Shown here: positions 7,791 through 16,638 of the stretch, in pieces
Layout: each line of letters opens with the position of its first letter
How positions within the stretch are numbered: position 1 is the stretch's first letter
From: Paenibacillus sp. E222
Lineage (GTDB): Bacteria > Bacillota > Bacilli > Paenibacillales > Paenibacillaceae
DNA length: 64,000 nt
Direction of reading: 5' to 3'
NCBI RefSeq assembly: GCF_013401555.1
Contig: NZ_CP058552.1
Coordinates: 5,332,001 to 5,396,000, forward strand
Notes under the pieces: generated by a model
Databases searched by the model: none
What the model saw: the letters and a program-made list of their open reading frames with translations, nothing else
What the model was told of the DNA's origin: nothing
Program-made: the position numbers and the translations under genes

Positions 7791-8057
7791 TCTTTTCTCT
7801 TTCTTCATTAGGAAGAACAGTAATTGCATATGCCCTCTTGCCCCAATCAGTCTCCAACCCAGCTCAAGAATGGACAACTTATCTTTTAGAGCCATGTCCA
7901 TAATCAGCTGTACCCTGCTTTTCATGTCATTGGATGCTTCCACAGGATCTGGAATGTCTGGCAGCTGGCCTTCAACGGGATATTCCGAAAGGTCTAATCC
8001 ATGTCTGCTATTTGTGCAATAGTCCTTCCATACATCGTTTGTCCTCGACGCAGAACC
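7791..8057 (-). pseudogene. Remnant of an NtaA/SnaA/DszA-type FMN-dependent monooxygenase (C-terminal part)
   Basis: Open frame without a start. It contains GLDLSEYPVEGQLPDIPDP, then NDMKSRVQLIMDMALKDKL and WRLIGARGHMQL, which read like the C-terminal third of nitrilotriacetate monooxygenase component A-type flavin enzymes (usually about 440 aa; consensus ...LSGYPLDGPLPD...ARGH...VGTPEQIAD). The VGTPEQIAD segment and the entire N-terminal part are missing, and the frame reads on through the terminator at 7768. The family call is from memory of the motif pattern. Confidence 0.55.
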
Positions 8058-8086
8058 TCACTGAAAATTACGTTCTTTGAGGTAAA

Positions 8087-8170
8087 TTAGGTATAGATAT
8101 TGCCTACGCTAAGTTTTGCTGCCTTGGCGATATCGTTAATATTGGTTGAATCAATTCCACATTTAGCCAT
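8087..8170 (-). pseudogene. Remnant of a TetR-family regulator (HTH only)
   Basis: A 27-residue frame, MAKCGIDSTNINDIAKAAKL followed by SVGNIYT and a stop, matches the helix-turn-helix of TetR regulators (consensus ...G...TT..IA..AGVS.G.lY.YF). No ribosome binding site precedes it and the ligand-binding domain is absent. It lies between two other decayed genes on the same strand. Confidence 0.6.
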
Positions 8171-8181
8171 GTCTTATAGTG

Positions 8182-9284
8182 CTAAGCCCAGTTACCGTTA
8201 CGAAACACAGGTTCCAGGCCTCCGTTTTCAAGTTCTCCATCAATGTCCATATGAGCCGATCCAATCATAAAATCGACATGAATGAGGCTTGTGTTCACAC
8301 CGTTTGCCGCCTTTTCCGCTTCAGTCATCTCGTTCCCTCCCTCAAGACAGAAGGGATAAGCATTACCGATCGCAAGATGGTTGGATGCATTTTCATCAAA
8401 AAGAGAGTTGTAAAAAACAAGCCCTGATTCCGAAATGGGAGAATGATGCGGCACCAACGCAATCTCGCCCAGATAGGATGCGCCTTCGTCGATGCTAATT
8501 AATCTTTTTAGCACCTAAAGCCCTTGCGTTGCTTGAATATTAATAATTTTCCCGTTTTCAAACGTCAAGGTGAAGTCATCGATTAGATATCCTTCATAAC
8601 TTAGCGGCTTGGTACTGCGAACCGTGCCGTTCACCCCCTGCTTTAACGGGGCAGTCCATACTTCTTCTGACGGAATGTTTGCCAAAAATGAAACACCCTT
8701 TTCATTGATGTTATCCGCATCACTAACCCAGATATGTTTAGGCGACAATTCTATCCGTAGATCCGTACCGGGTACATCGTATCGATCAAGCACTCTTCGG
8801 CAACATCAGGAAACACCTTGGCAGCCCATGCTGTTGATGGAACCGTAACTATAGACCAACTGACCTTGTTGGACATGCCGTAGCTGCGAAATTTGGCTAA
8901 TGCCTTACCCTTGGATGCATTCAAATTCATGATCCGCTGTGGATCTATTCCGTGCAGAAGATCGGGATTGGGTGCAGTGATCGTCAGGAAAGCGGCATTA
9001 TTTTCGGCAAAAGTCTCCCAACCGGCTGCCCGGAACGCCGGGTATTCGTGGAACACCGAATCCGGTGCAAGTTCATACTTTAAACGCATAATCTCATCAT
9101 CGCTCCACTCGATATAGACATCATGAGCGCCGGCTTCATAAGCATGTTTCACAACTAGTCGAACAAACGGAGCAGCCGATATTGGCGCGGTTATGACAAG
9201 CGTTTGTTCCCTCTGAACATGAACACCAACGTTGACCACAAGTGCTGCATAACGCTCCAATTTTTCACGAAAGTCCAATTGCAT
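8182..9284 (-). pseudogene. Broken M29-family aminopeptidase (AmpS/PepS type)
   Basis: Three pieces of one gene. Codons from 9284 give a normal N-terminus (AALVVNVGVHVQREQTLVIT, VYIEWSDDEIMRLKY) after a good GGAGGAGGAG site. Near 8790 the sequence jumps to the other frame at DVPGTDLRIELSPKHIWVSD, and about 50 residues of the usual inter-domain segment are missing, so a deletion changed the frame. At 8515 an in-frame TAG (possibly from GAG) interrupts QATQGL*VLKRLISIDEG. The last part carries the conserved VALVPHHSPISE-like and HVDFMIGSAHMDIDG metal-site region. Family length is about 410 aa. Not expected to make active enzyme. Confidence 0.85.
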
Positions 9285-9366
9285 TCTTCTCCTCCTCCTG
9301 AATCCTGACTAAAATTAATATCACTGGTTTAATTATTACTCTTCAAAAGGCTATCATATCTTGTAA

Positions 9367-9395
9367 TTGGAACTCTATGAAAATTTTGCTATACT
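9367..9395 (+). promoter_or_regulatory. Sigma-A-type promoter of the GH18-like gene
   Basis: -35 TTGGAA (9367-9372), 17-base spacer, -10 TATACT (9390-9395), about 75 bases before the ATG at 9469. Confidence 0.6.
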
Positions 9396-9468
9396 ATTTT
9401 ATGCTAGATTACCGTCCAGATGAGCTGCAAATCTACTATATTTGATGAGTTGGAGGAATATAAAAAAC

Positions 9469-10743
9469 ATGTTACATACACGAATAGGAAAAACTGCTGC
9501 TGCCGCTATTCTTGCCATATCCTTGCTCGGAACTACTGCAAACCTTAATGATGCCTATGCTGCACCCGCCATTTCGGTCTTGCTGGATGATGTTCCTCTG
9601 AAATTCGATGCAGCCCCTCTGATTGATAAAGGTGTAACCTATGTCCCTTTCCGGACAGTTGGCGAAGCCCTGGGAATTAGCATTACATGGAACAGCAAAA
9701 CGCAAACCGTGAAAGCGATTGGAAAAGTAAAAGGTCAGGCGACGGAAGTCCTGCTTCAAGTGGGAAGCACTACAGCAACCGTCAATGGAGAAAAAGTTAA
9801 GCTCGCAGCGCCACCGGTTCAGCGTGAAGGTCGTGTGCTTATTCCACTCAGTTCGTTCAGTAGTCAGTTCGGTGTTAATGTAGGCTGGAACCAATCAACT
9901 CGTACCGTTTCTCTTGTTTCACCTCAACGTGAAATGCATTTGAGAGCCTTCTACGCGCTGCAATCCTATAAGGAAATCGATTTGGTGTCATCCATGAACT
10001 CCGTTGCTTTTGGCTGGAGTCGCATCGATCGTGAAGGTCAATTTACGCTTCAGGGTGATGAGTATCAAATTCCTGCTGCTGCCGGTGACGTTACCCCTCA
10101 ATCCATCGTTGCTGATGCAGCGAATCAGAGTATTAAACCGTATCTTATGGTTTATTCTTTGGATGGAAACGGAGAACTTACCAAGGTGCTAAGTGACAGC
10201 AGCATGCGCCAGAAGTCCATTGAGGGCATAACTGCTGCCATCGCTGAGAATGGTTTTGGAGGGGTTGTTCTTGATTTTGAAGGACTAGGTTTTAAGCTGG
10301 ACGCTGTAGAGCAGCAGAAGCTGCTGAACAATTACGTCAAGCAATTGAAGGATTCCTTGCCTAAAGACATCGCCCTATCTTTGGCCGTACCTCCATTAAA
10401 TAGTGCATATAAAGGTTATGACTACAAAACGCTCGCTTCATTGGCAGACGACATCATTATTATGGCTTATCAATATAATCCGGTCGGCACCAAAGCGCAG
10501 GTTCCCGAGCCGAACAGCCTTGTGGATCAAGCCATCCAGCTTGCGTTAGATGCAGGCGTTTCGAAACAAAAGCTTTTGCTCGGTATCAGCTTAAATAGTG
10601 AAACCTCATCTTCCATTGATGATAAACTGGGTCTTGCCAAGCGGTATGATCTCAAAGGTGCAGCCTTCTGGCGCCTTGGTTTATTCCGAACCTACAATAA
10701 TCAGATGGAAGGCGCTGTCAATGCTTCTGTTATAAAAGAATAA
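9469..10743 (+). CDS. Secreted GH18-like protein with copper-amine-oxidase-type N-terminal domain
   Basis: The 424-aa protein has a signal peptide (to about residue 31), a domain pair of the Cu_amine_oxidN1 type (VPLKFDAAPLIDKGVTYVPF, RVLIPLSSFSSQFGVNVGWN) and a GH18-like barrel (SVAFGWSRIDREG, GFGGVVLDFEGLGF, IIIMAYQYNP). The GH18 motif DxxDxDxE is degenerate: Gly and Val replace the first two Asp, while D269 and the acid E271 remain. It may act on peptidoglycan or spore cortex like YaaH/YdhD relatives, or be a binding protein. The ATG at 9469 was chosen because GGAGGA lies just upstream; an earlier in-frame ATG would place this site inside the gene. Confidence 0.85.
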   Translation: MLHTRIGKTAAAAILAISLLGTTANLNDAYAAPAISVLLDDVPLKFDAAPLIDKGVTYVPFRTVGEALGISITWNSKTQTVKAIGKVKGQATEVLLQVGSTTATVNGEKVKLAAPPVQREGRVLIPLSSFSSQFGVNVGWNQSTRTVSLVSPQREMHLRAFYALQSYKEIDLVSSMNSVAFGWSRIDREGQFTLQGDEYQIPAAAGDVTPQSIVADAANQSIKPYLMVYSLDGNGELTKVLSDSSMRQKSIEGITAAIAENGFGGVVLDFEGLGFKLDAVEQQKLLNNYVKQLKDSLPKDIALSLAVPPLNSAYKGYDYKTLASLADDIIIMAYQYNPVGTKAQVPEPNSLVDQAIQLALDAGVSKQKLLLGISLNSETSSSIDDKLGLAKRYDLKGAAFWRLGLFRTYNNQMEGAVNASVIKE

Positions 10744-10790
10744 AGGAATTCCGTTATTCTTGAATCCATTAGCTTTTCACACACCAAAAA

Positions 10791-10837
10791 AAACGAACCG
10801 AAATCTCTGGATGCGAACAAGAGGTTTCGGTTCGTTT
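10791..10837. terminator. Bidirectional terminator
   Basis: AAACGAACCGAAATCTC pairs with GAGGTTTCGGTTCGTTT (one mismatch) around a 13-base loop. It is shared by the convergent GH18-like gene and the GNAT gene. Confidence 0.85.
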
Positions 10838-10851
10838 GTTATAGATGATAT

Positions 10852-11352
10852 CTATGCGTTCAATGAGGAATGCTCGTTTCTGTGGCTTGCGCTAAGTACC
10901 AGATCTTTCTGATAGGCGAGTACCTGGTCCCAGTCCCCGTGGAAAATCGGTATCCGATAGTACCCAACTCTTTCATAAAGGGCCGCTGCCTCAGGCTGCT
11001 TGGGGCCAGTCTGCAGCTTCAGATTGGTATAGCCAAACTCCAGCGCAAGACGCTCTGCTTCGGCAAGAATGGCCTGTGCCACACCCTTGCGACGGAAATC
11101 CGAACGTGTATACATGCGCTTGACCTCCACGGATGTAGCATCAAGGGGTCTGATGGCTCCGCAGCCTACCGGATATCCATCCAAACGCGCGACAATAAAG
11201 GCTGCTCGCGGTGTCTCCACATCGGATGGCTGAAATCCCGCCGTCCCATCGCCGCCATATAACAATCCCAATTCTTCGCTTAGCTCCTTGATTAATAGTT
11301 CTGAATCCTGGCTTCGTATATCTTCGGCGGCAGCAAGCACGATTGACGACAT
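10852..11352 (-). CDS. GNAT-family N-acetyltransferase
   Basis: The 166-aa protein has the acetyl-CoA loop MYTRSDFRRKGVAQAILAEA and the C-terminal AAALYERVGYYRI typical of GNAT enzymes. Such proteins move acetyl groups onto small molecules or protein amines in the cytoplasm; the substrate is unknown. It stands alone between a bidirectional terminator and a GTCGCC-type hairpin. GGGAAAGGGG lies upstream of the ATG. Confidence 0.88.
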   Translation of the reverse strand: MSSIVLAAAEDIRSQDSELLIKELSEELGLLYGGDGTAGFQPSDVETPRAAFIVARLDGYPVGCGAIRPLDATSVEVKRMYTRSDFRRKGVAQAILAEAERLALEFGYTNLKLQTGPKQPEAAALYERVGYYRIPIFHGDWDQVLAYQKDLVLSASHRNEHSSLNA

Positions 11353-11485
11353 TGCGTAAAACCCCTTTCCCTCATTGGATTTATTGGATTTTGTGATTTA
11401 TATAAATTATCATGAACAGGTCCTGAGCGTCAATTCCCCATCGATTGAATATTTCAATAAGCAAACTGAAGAGTAGGTACAGAGT

Positions 11486-11511
11486 AAAAAAAGCCGCCAG
11501 ATTGGCGACTT
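11486..11511 (-). terminator. Intrinsic terminator of the GTCGCC/GGCGGC family
   Basis: Minus-strand GTCGCC-AATCT-GGCGGC followed by TTTTTTT, downstream of the aminotransferase/small-protein pair. Confidence 0.8.
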
Positions 11512-11566
11512 TCTCCATACGTATATGATTACAATTGAACGGACGCATTGGATTCCAAGTCCCTGC

Positions 11567-11875
11567 TTACCCTTCAACCACATCAGCTCGTAAATCCGTT
11601 GCAACCTCGATCATTTGCGGAACGACAGCTTCATTGACTATGGCAACATACAGATCTCCCATATACAGACGAAATGGAATCTGCAGGTTCTCATACGTCC
11701 ACATGAAGAAATCCCCATCGATGGACATGACGCTCTCCGGTCCCTGGACGGTAAGAACCGATGAGTACGTAAAGTCCGGTTTGGATGCAAAATACTGTTT
11801 GCATTCTTCCAAGGAGATGGATTGCTCCGGGTTATTTTCTTGCATGGATCGAGTGATCCGAAAACGTTGATTCAT
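11567..11875 (-). CDS. Small protein of unknown function
   Basis: The 102-aa protein starts MNQRFRITRSMQENN. It has no signal peptide or membrane helix and mixed alpha/beta-looking sequence (VLTVQGPESVMSIDGDFFMW, LYMGDLYVAIVNEAVVPQMI). I do not recognise a family. The ATG at 11875 was chosen because GGAGG lies eight bases upstream; the open frame extends to a TTG inside that site. It begins 15 bases after the aminotransferase stop, so it is translated from the same transcript, which suggests a related or accessory role. Confidence 0.7.
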   Translation of the reverse strand: MNQRFRITRSMQENNPEQSISLEECKQYFASKPDFTYSSVLTVQGPESVMSIDGDFFMWTYENLQIPFRLYMGDLYVAIVNEAVVPQMIEVATDLRADVVEG

Positions 11876-11890
11876 GAAATATGCCTCCAA

Positions 11891-13075
11891 TTAGAATTTG
11901 TGCAGAACCTGGCCCAGAATTTCGATGCCCTTCACAATTTGCTCATCGGAAGGTGTTGAGAAATTAAGTCTGATGGCATTGCAGGGTTCGTTCTCATCGA
12001 CGAGAAAAGCAGTGCCCGGAACAACCGCTACACCTTCCGCAGCAGCTGTTTTGGCATAATCCAGCATCGGGATATGAGCTGGCAGATCACACCAGAGGAA
12101 CAGCCCTCCATCCGGTTGGGTAAAGGTAATGGATTCACCCATATGCTCCTTCAGCTTGTCAATCATCAAGGCAGACTTCCTGCGATAAATCGCACGGATA
12201 CTGCTGATATGCTCTGCATAGTTATACTCCGTCATGAACTTGTGTGCCAGAATCTGCGGCAGCATGGCTGTATGTACGTCCTCTCCCTGTTTGGCAACCA
12301 CCATCTTCTGAACAACCTCGGAAGGAGCCAGAACATAACCAACACGCAGGCCAGCGGACAGAATCTTGGAGAAGGAACCTACGTAAATGACCAGACCTTC
12401 ATCATCCATCGACTTAATTGTCGCTACATCTTCTCCGCGAAAACGAAGTTCTCCGTATGGGTTATCTTCCAGAATCATGACTCCATACTTCTTGGCAAGA
12501 TCATAGATTGCCTTGCGTTTCTCCAGGCTGGTGGTAAAACCTGTAGGATTTTGGAAGCTCGGAATGACATAGATCATCTTTACATTCTGCTCGGTTTGCA
12601 GGGCATGCTCCAGCTTCCCGATATCCATACCGTCCGTCTCCATCGGAACGCCGACCAAGTTTGCGCCTGAAGCCCGGAAAGAGTTCAGTGAACCGATAAA
12701 GCTTGGGCTCTCACAGATAATCGTATCCCCTTCATTACAGAATACTTTACAAGCAAGTTCAATCCCTTGCTGTGCGCCAGATACGATGAACAGTTCATCC
12801 GATGTTTTACCCGTGTCAAAGCCTGCCTTCAGGTGTGTAGTCAATGTATCCCGCAGCGGGGCATAGCCTTCGGTAATTCCGTATTGCAGTGCTGTTACCG
12901 GGTCCTGTTCCAGAATCGATTGGGTGAATGTGCGAATCGCCTCAATAGGGAATGTCTCCGGAGCGGGGTTCCCAGCCGAGAACGGAATTACATTTTGACC
13001 CGAAGAAGCCTTCAGGATTTCACGAATGATGGATGGCTGTAATGCAGCAATCCGGTTGGAAAATGAATAGTTCAT
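11891..13075 (-). CDS. PLP-dependent class I/II aminotransferase (MocR-catalytic/2-aminoadipate aminotransferase-like)
   Basis: The 394-aa fold-I aminotransferase has FSAGNPAPETFP near the N-terminus, YVIPSFQNPTGFTTSLEKR, the LEDNPYGELRF aspartate region and the PLP lysine in YVGSFSKILSAGLRVGYVL. This set is typical of the LysN/MocR-like subgroup that transfers amino groups between 2-oxoacids and amino acids (aminoadipate, aromatic or branched). There is no fused GntR domain. The exact substrate is not readable. It forms an operon with the small downstream gene. Confidence 0.9.
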   Translation of the reverse strand: MNYSFSNRIAALQPSIIREILKASSGQNVIPFSAGNPAPETFPIEAIRTFTQSILEQDPVTALQYGITEGYAPLRDTLTTHLKAGFDTGKTSDELFIVSGAQQGIELACKVFCNEGDTIICESPSFIGSLNSFRASGANLVGVPMETDGMDIGKLEHALQTEQNVKMIYVIPSFQNPTGFTTSLEKRKAIYDLAKKYGVMILEDNPYGELRFRGEDVATIKSMDDEGLVIYVGSFSKILSAGLRVGYVLAPSEVVQKMVVAKQGEDVHTAMLPQILAHKFMTEYNYAEHISSIRAIYRRKSALMIDKLKEHMGESITFTQPDGGLFLWCDLPAHIPMLDYAKTAAAEGVAVVPGTAFLVDENEPCNAIRLNFSTPSDEQIVKGIEILGQVLHKF

Positions 13076-13265
13076 CTTAAAATAATGCCTCCCGAATTCA
13101 AATCAGACTCTTGTCTGTATAACTACAATTAGATTCTATTATACGAGTATTTGGCAGATTTCTAAACGGTCTCGTCAAAATTGGCAGAGAAACAACAAAA
13201 AGAGGCTGACATAAGCCGTCCCATGCTCTTAAGCTTTTACTTTATGGATGTCACTATACTGCCAT

Positions 13266-14420
13266 CTATGACCGATGCACAAGATTGATTTCCGATAATC
13301 GTGTTGCCTTCACGAGATAAGTCGCCAGCCCAGGAACCATCCGGGCCAAACCAGGATAAAATTTGTTCGTTTTGGCAAAAGCCAGCTTCTGAATCCGTCG
13401 TGCACGCCGGAGCAGTCGGGAGAATTCGTGATGAGCTTCCTTCGAATACCCGTGCTGCCACTGCTTAAAGCTGATCTTCCTGTGAAGATACCTGTCCGTC
13501 CATTCAGCACACAGCAGTGAGGAACGAAGCGCAACGGACATCCCGTCACCACACAAGGGAGGGATCATCAGCATGGCATCTCCAATATGAGGATATTGGG
13601 ACCACGGTTCAGGAACATTGGATAGATGGAGTGGTGCAATCGAGACCTGTGTTCCTTGGACTGGACTTCCCTCCGCAAGCCTCGCTGCCAATCTTTCGTT
13701 GGTCAGGGATGCAGCCAGCAGAATATCCTTCACAGACTTGCCGCTTCCACGCACCGCATCAAGGGTCAGCAATGCAGCTACATTAGCGATACCCTCCTCA
13801 ATCGGCGAAATGCCGACATACCCTCCCTTGCAAAAATACAACTCTACCCGCGGCGGGATCGTGATTCCCCGATAGTGCGATTTGACACCCACATATGCTG
13901 TTTTATCCCGCAGCTCGGCTGGCGAGGTCATCCCGCGCGGCTTCTTCGAGCCATGGGCTCCAATAACGGTTTTTGCTCTATACTGAATCTCGTCATTTCC
14001 TTGTTTGGCTTCGACTTCATAGCTATAATCCTCTAACTGCCGAATGTTGGTTATCGTTGCCTTCGTAACGATCTCAACGCCTGCGGCTGTGGCCTGCTTG
14101 TGCAAATTCCGATCCAGCTCATATCGGCTAATGCCGTAGGCCAATCCCGGCAGAGGCGCCTCGATCTCCCCGCCCTGAGGCATAATGATCTTGGCATGAT
14201 CCATGGTACTTGGCTTTATCTCTTGTTCACTAAGGTTGATCCCCAAATAATCCAGCATTTCCGTTGTCTCAGGCGACATAAACTCACCGCATGTTTTGTG
14301 ACGTGGAAACTCCTGCCGATCCAACAGCAGTGTGCGGTGCCCTTGCCTGGCAAGCTGCAACGCACAGGTACTGCCGGCAATTCCAGCTCCGATGACTATG
14401 GCATCCATTGGTTCAGACAC
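13266..14420 (-). CDS. FAD-dependent oxidoreductase of the geranylgeranyl-reductase/halogenase-like family
   Basis: The 384-aa flavoprotein has the FAD motif VIGAGIAGSTCALQLARQG right at the N-terminus, the HKTCGEFMSPE loop, a middle VIGAHGSKKPRG segment and a C-terminal GDAMLMIPPLCGDGMSVALR. Relatives reduce or oxidise isoprenoid or polyketide products. The GTG at 14420 is chosen because AAAGGCGGG lies nine bases upstream. It follows a methyltransferase gene by 58 bases; in Bacillus-type genomes such a pair often accompanies a type III polyketide synthase. No such synthase gene lies in this window, so the substrate is open. Confidence 0.85.
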   Translation of the reverse strand: MSEPMDAIVIGAGIAGSTCALQLARQGHRTLLLDRQEFPRHKTCGEFMSPETTEMLDYLGINLSEQEIKPSTMDHAKIIMPQGGEIEAPLPGLAYGISRYELDRNLHKQATAAGVEIVTKATITNIRQLEDYSYEVEAKQGNDEIQYRAKTVIGAHGSKKPRGMTSPAELRDKTAYVGVKSHYRGITIPPRVELYFCKGGYVGISPIEEGIANVAALLTLDAVRGSGKSVKDILLAASLTNERLAARLAEGSPVQGTQVSIAPLHLSNVPEPWSQYPHIGDAMLMIPPLCGDGMSVALRSSLLCAEWTDRYLHRKISFKQWQHGYSKEAHHEFSRLLRRARRIQKLAFAKTNKFYPGLARMVPGLATYLVKATRLSEINLVHRS

Positions 14421-14478
14421 GCAAGAACACCCGCCTTTCATTGTCCATTTATGATAACTGCCTATCCATATAATGTAG

Positions 14479-15204
14479 CTATGATAGCTTCCCATGGTGG
14501 GGTATCACGACCGAATAGCGGAACAAAGGCTTCCATTCATAGGTCATCGTGTCATGGTTCAACTGCTGCTTCAAGTCCCGCCAATCGCTTCCCGTGAAGC
14601 CTTTTGCAACAGACAGCGGTCCATCATGACGAATATACCGATTGCGAGAGATCATTCGAGTGGTTATCCAGACAGCCGCATAGGATACAGGATGGCGATG
14701 AATATCATTAATGACAACGCCATACTTAGAGGCACGCAGCATATGCGAGACCATCTCCACGAGTTGCTTTCCTTCAAAATGATGGACAAATTGCGAGCCG
14801 GTCACGATGTCTGCTGAGGCATCCGGCAATTCCCTGACATCGGCACGTCGAACCTTGATTCTCGGTTCATTCATGAATAGGTTTCTCGCTTCCTCACATG
14901 CTTCCTCAGTCAGATCGACCAGAGTAATCTCAAGCTTAACTCCCTTCTGGTCCGCCCAGTGCAATAGTTTCTGGTTTACATCACCTGAACCCGCTCCCAC
15001 ATCAAGAAGAGTCAGCGTACTTGGACTGCCTATCGCTTTCCATAACTTTTCCACCCCTGCACGGGTTGGCGCGGGAGCAGCAAATATTTTGTTCAGCCGC
15101 CTCAGATGTTTGAGCGCTTCGCTCAATTCTTCTCCCCCCATGGAGAAATCGTCCATCAACTCGTCTTCCCTTGCCCGTACGGATAGTGTTCTAAAGAAGG
15201 ACAT
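14479..15204 (-). CDS. Class I SAM-dependent methyltransferase
   Basis: The 241-aa protein has SAM motif I LLDVGAGSGDVNQKLL and the acidic loop EITLVDLTEEACEEA. The N-terminal LMDDFSMGGEELSEALKHLR and RLNKIF segment is typical of methyltransferases found beside type III polyketide synthases and FAD reductases. It probably methylates a small lipid-like product, with the FAD enzyme downstream acting on the same molecule; this is inference from gene order. AAAGGAGCGG precedes the ATG. No strong promoter could be read. Confidence 0.82.
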   Translation of the reverse strand: MSFFRTLSVRAREDELMDDFSMGGEELSEALKHLRRLNKIFAAPAPTRAGVEKLWKAIGSPSTLTLLDVGAGSGDVNQKLLHWADQKGVKLEITLVDLTEEACEEARNLFMNEPRIKVRRADVRELPDASADIVTGSQFVHHFEGKQLVEMVSHMLRASKYGVVINDIHRHPVSYAAVWITTRMISRNRYIRHDGPLSVAKGFTGSDWRDLKQQLNHDTMTYEWKPLFRYSVVIPHHGKLS

Positions 15205-15467
15205 GATTCCGCTCCTTTACAGCTGTATAGTATGAATGATTTTCTCCAATTAACAGTTATCCCCTTAACTCGCCCTTATAATCCTAAGAGGTGCGATATG
15301 TTATTTTACGAAGAGTTATCCAATCTCAGAATGCTTAATTTCATTACTCCTTAGCCTACATATTGTTTTTACGGGGCCAAATAAACGAATTCTCAGCAAA
15401 ATGGATAGCAGACTTAGTATGAGAATCTTTCATAAGAGGAACGTCACGCTTAACCTTTGTTATATTA
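15205..15467. other. Intergenic region, no gene seen
   Basis: AT-rich gap between the methyltransferase start and the gerC terminator. It must hold the methyltransferase promoter, but no pair of boxes is convincing (TGTTAA/TACTAT at 17 bases is the best). No open frame of note. Confidence 0.4.
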
Positions 15468-15495
15468 TAAAAAAAGTCGCCACCAGGGCGACTTT
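15468..15495 (-). terminator. Terminator of the gerABC operon (GTCGCC family)
   Basis: Minus-strand GTCGCC, a short loop, GGCGAC, then TTTTTTT. It lies about 50 bases after the gerC stop. Confidence 0.85.
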
Positions 15496-15543
15496 ATACG
15501 GTATAACGTTTTTCCTGCATATAGCGAAGTAAACAATACTAAG

Positions 15544-16638
15544 CTATTTTTTTAACATTTTCCCCTGACTCTTATTATCGTTGGCATTTTCTTTAAAATA
15601 AATCTCGTTCAGAACGTTGACACGAACGTTGATATCTTGCTCAAGCTTCGGAAACCACTCGGTTTTCCATTCCTTTAACTGTTTCTCTGACATCTTGGGA
15701 CGGAATATCATGCCAATCCCTAGAACATCCGATTTTAAGGAATGAATCTTTCTCACGGTTTGATTGAATTGTCTGCTCAGTTGTTCCTTCATTTCTTTCT
15801 CAATAACCGCATTGCCTTTTCCTTCAGGACTTTCAGTAATGACGACATCAAGCGTAATATTCGTCTGGATTGAAGGGCCTTTTTCCGACCACTGGGTCCT
15901 ATGTTTGATTTTGGCATCCTGAATAAGAACACTCGTGTTCTGAGCCACTTCAATGGTTCCCCCTGAATACTTCCCTTTAAATAAATTAAACAAAAGCGTC
16001 TCTTCCTGATTCAGTGTTCCTACCATGCGGTCATTCCGCATGACGGCCGTGCCTCTAAAGGTGAACAAGGTTCGAACACCGTTTTTGAGCATTGGAATGG
16101 CCATGTCTTCCGTATATGAATTCTCGTTTTGGTAAGCTTCCCATATGCGAACGATGGATTGATTGGGCGTCCACCCGGCATCCTGGCTAAAGAAGTCGTA
16201 GGAAGAAATTTCAGGTGTTGGCGATATTTGGTGGTACATCGTCTTCTCAAAATCACCGTCAATCACCGCCACCAAGCCCTTAATCGAAATATCGTTCGCT
16301 CTGACGGCAAAATCGATAATGTTTTCAATCCCCTGTTCTGCTACTTTTCTGTCGATTAGCATCAGCCTCAAATGTACCAATTCGATGCTTTTTTCGGAAT
16401 CCGTACGTATCAAATCAATCGCTTTGCTAATGGATTTGGCCTCTTTGTCAAGAATTTGGGTTTTACCTGATGCATCAGGGATTTGGAGTACAATCCTGTA
16501 CTTCTCCGTCTTCCCCTTCCCCACGCCCATGACAACAGGCAGATATTGCTTGTTAATATCCTTGGTATCCCAACATCCCGAAAGTAACATGATCATAGAT
16601 AGAGCTACAATCAGAGTCTTTATGGTGCGCATGTTCAT
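15544..16638 (-). CDS. Spore germination lipoprotein, Ger(x)C family
   Basis: The 364-aa GerC-type protein has a lipoprotein signal peptide ending LLSGCWD and the family start DTKDINKQYLPVVMGV. GerC is the lipid-anchored C subunit of nutrient germinant receptors in the inner spore membrane and works with the GerA and GerB subunits. The ATG at 16638 was chosen because it overlaps the gerB stop (ATGA), with GAAGGTGAG upstream; an in-frame ATG at 16662 would overlap more. Last gene of a three-gene operon with a terminator about 50 bases on. Confidence 0.93.
   Translation of the reverse strand: MNMRTIKTLIVALSMIMLLSGCWDTKDINKQYLPVVMGVGKGKTEKYRIVLQIPDASGKTQILDKEAKSISKAIDLIRTDSEKSIELVHLRLMLIDRKVAEQGIENIIDFAVRANDISIKGLVAVIDGDFEKTMYHQISPTPEISSYDFFSQDAGWTPNQSIVRIWEAYQNENSYTEDMAIPMLKNGVRTLFTFRGTAVMRNDRMVGTLNQEETLLFNLFKGKYSGGTIEVAQNTSVLIQDAKIKHRTQWSEKGPSIQTNITLDVVITESPEGKGNAVIEKEMKEQLSRQFNQTVRKIHSLKSDVLGIGMIFRPKMSEKQLKEWKTEWFPKLEQDINVRVNVLNEIYFKENANDNKSQGKMLKK

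Noticed and set aside
8000..8050. Motif-like reading QTMYGRTIAQIAD in another frame of the monooxygenase remnant
   Set aside because: It resembles the VGTPEQIAD motif only loosely and lies on the wrong side of the recognised segment.
13195..13240. Possible hairpin after the FAD oxidoreductase gene
   Set aside because: Complementarity is short and imperfect and the T tract is weak.
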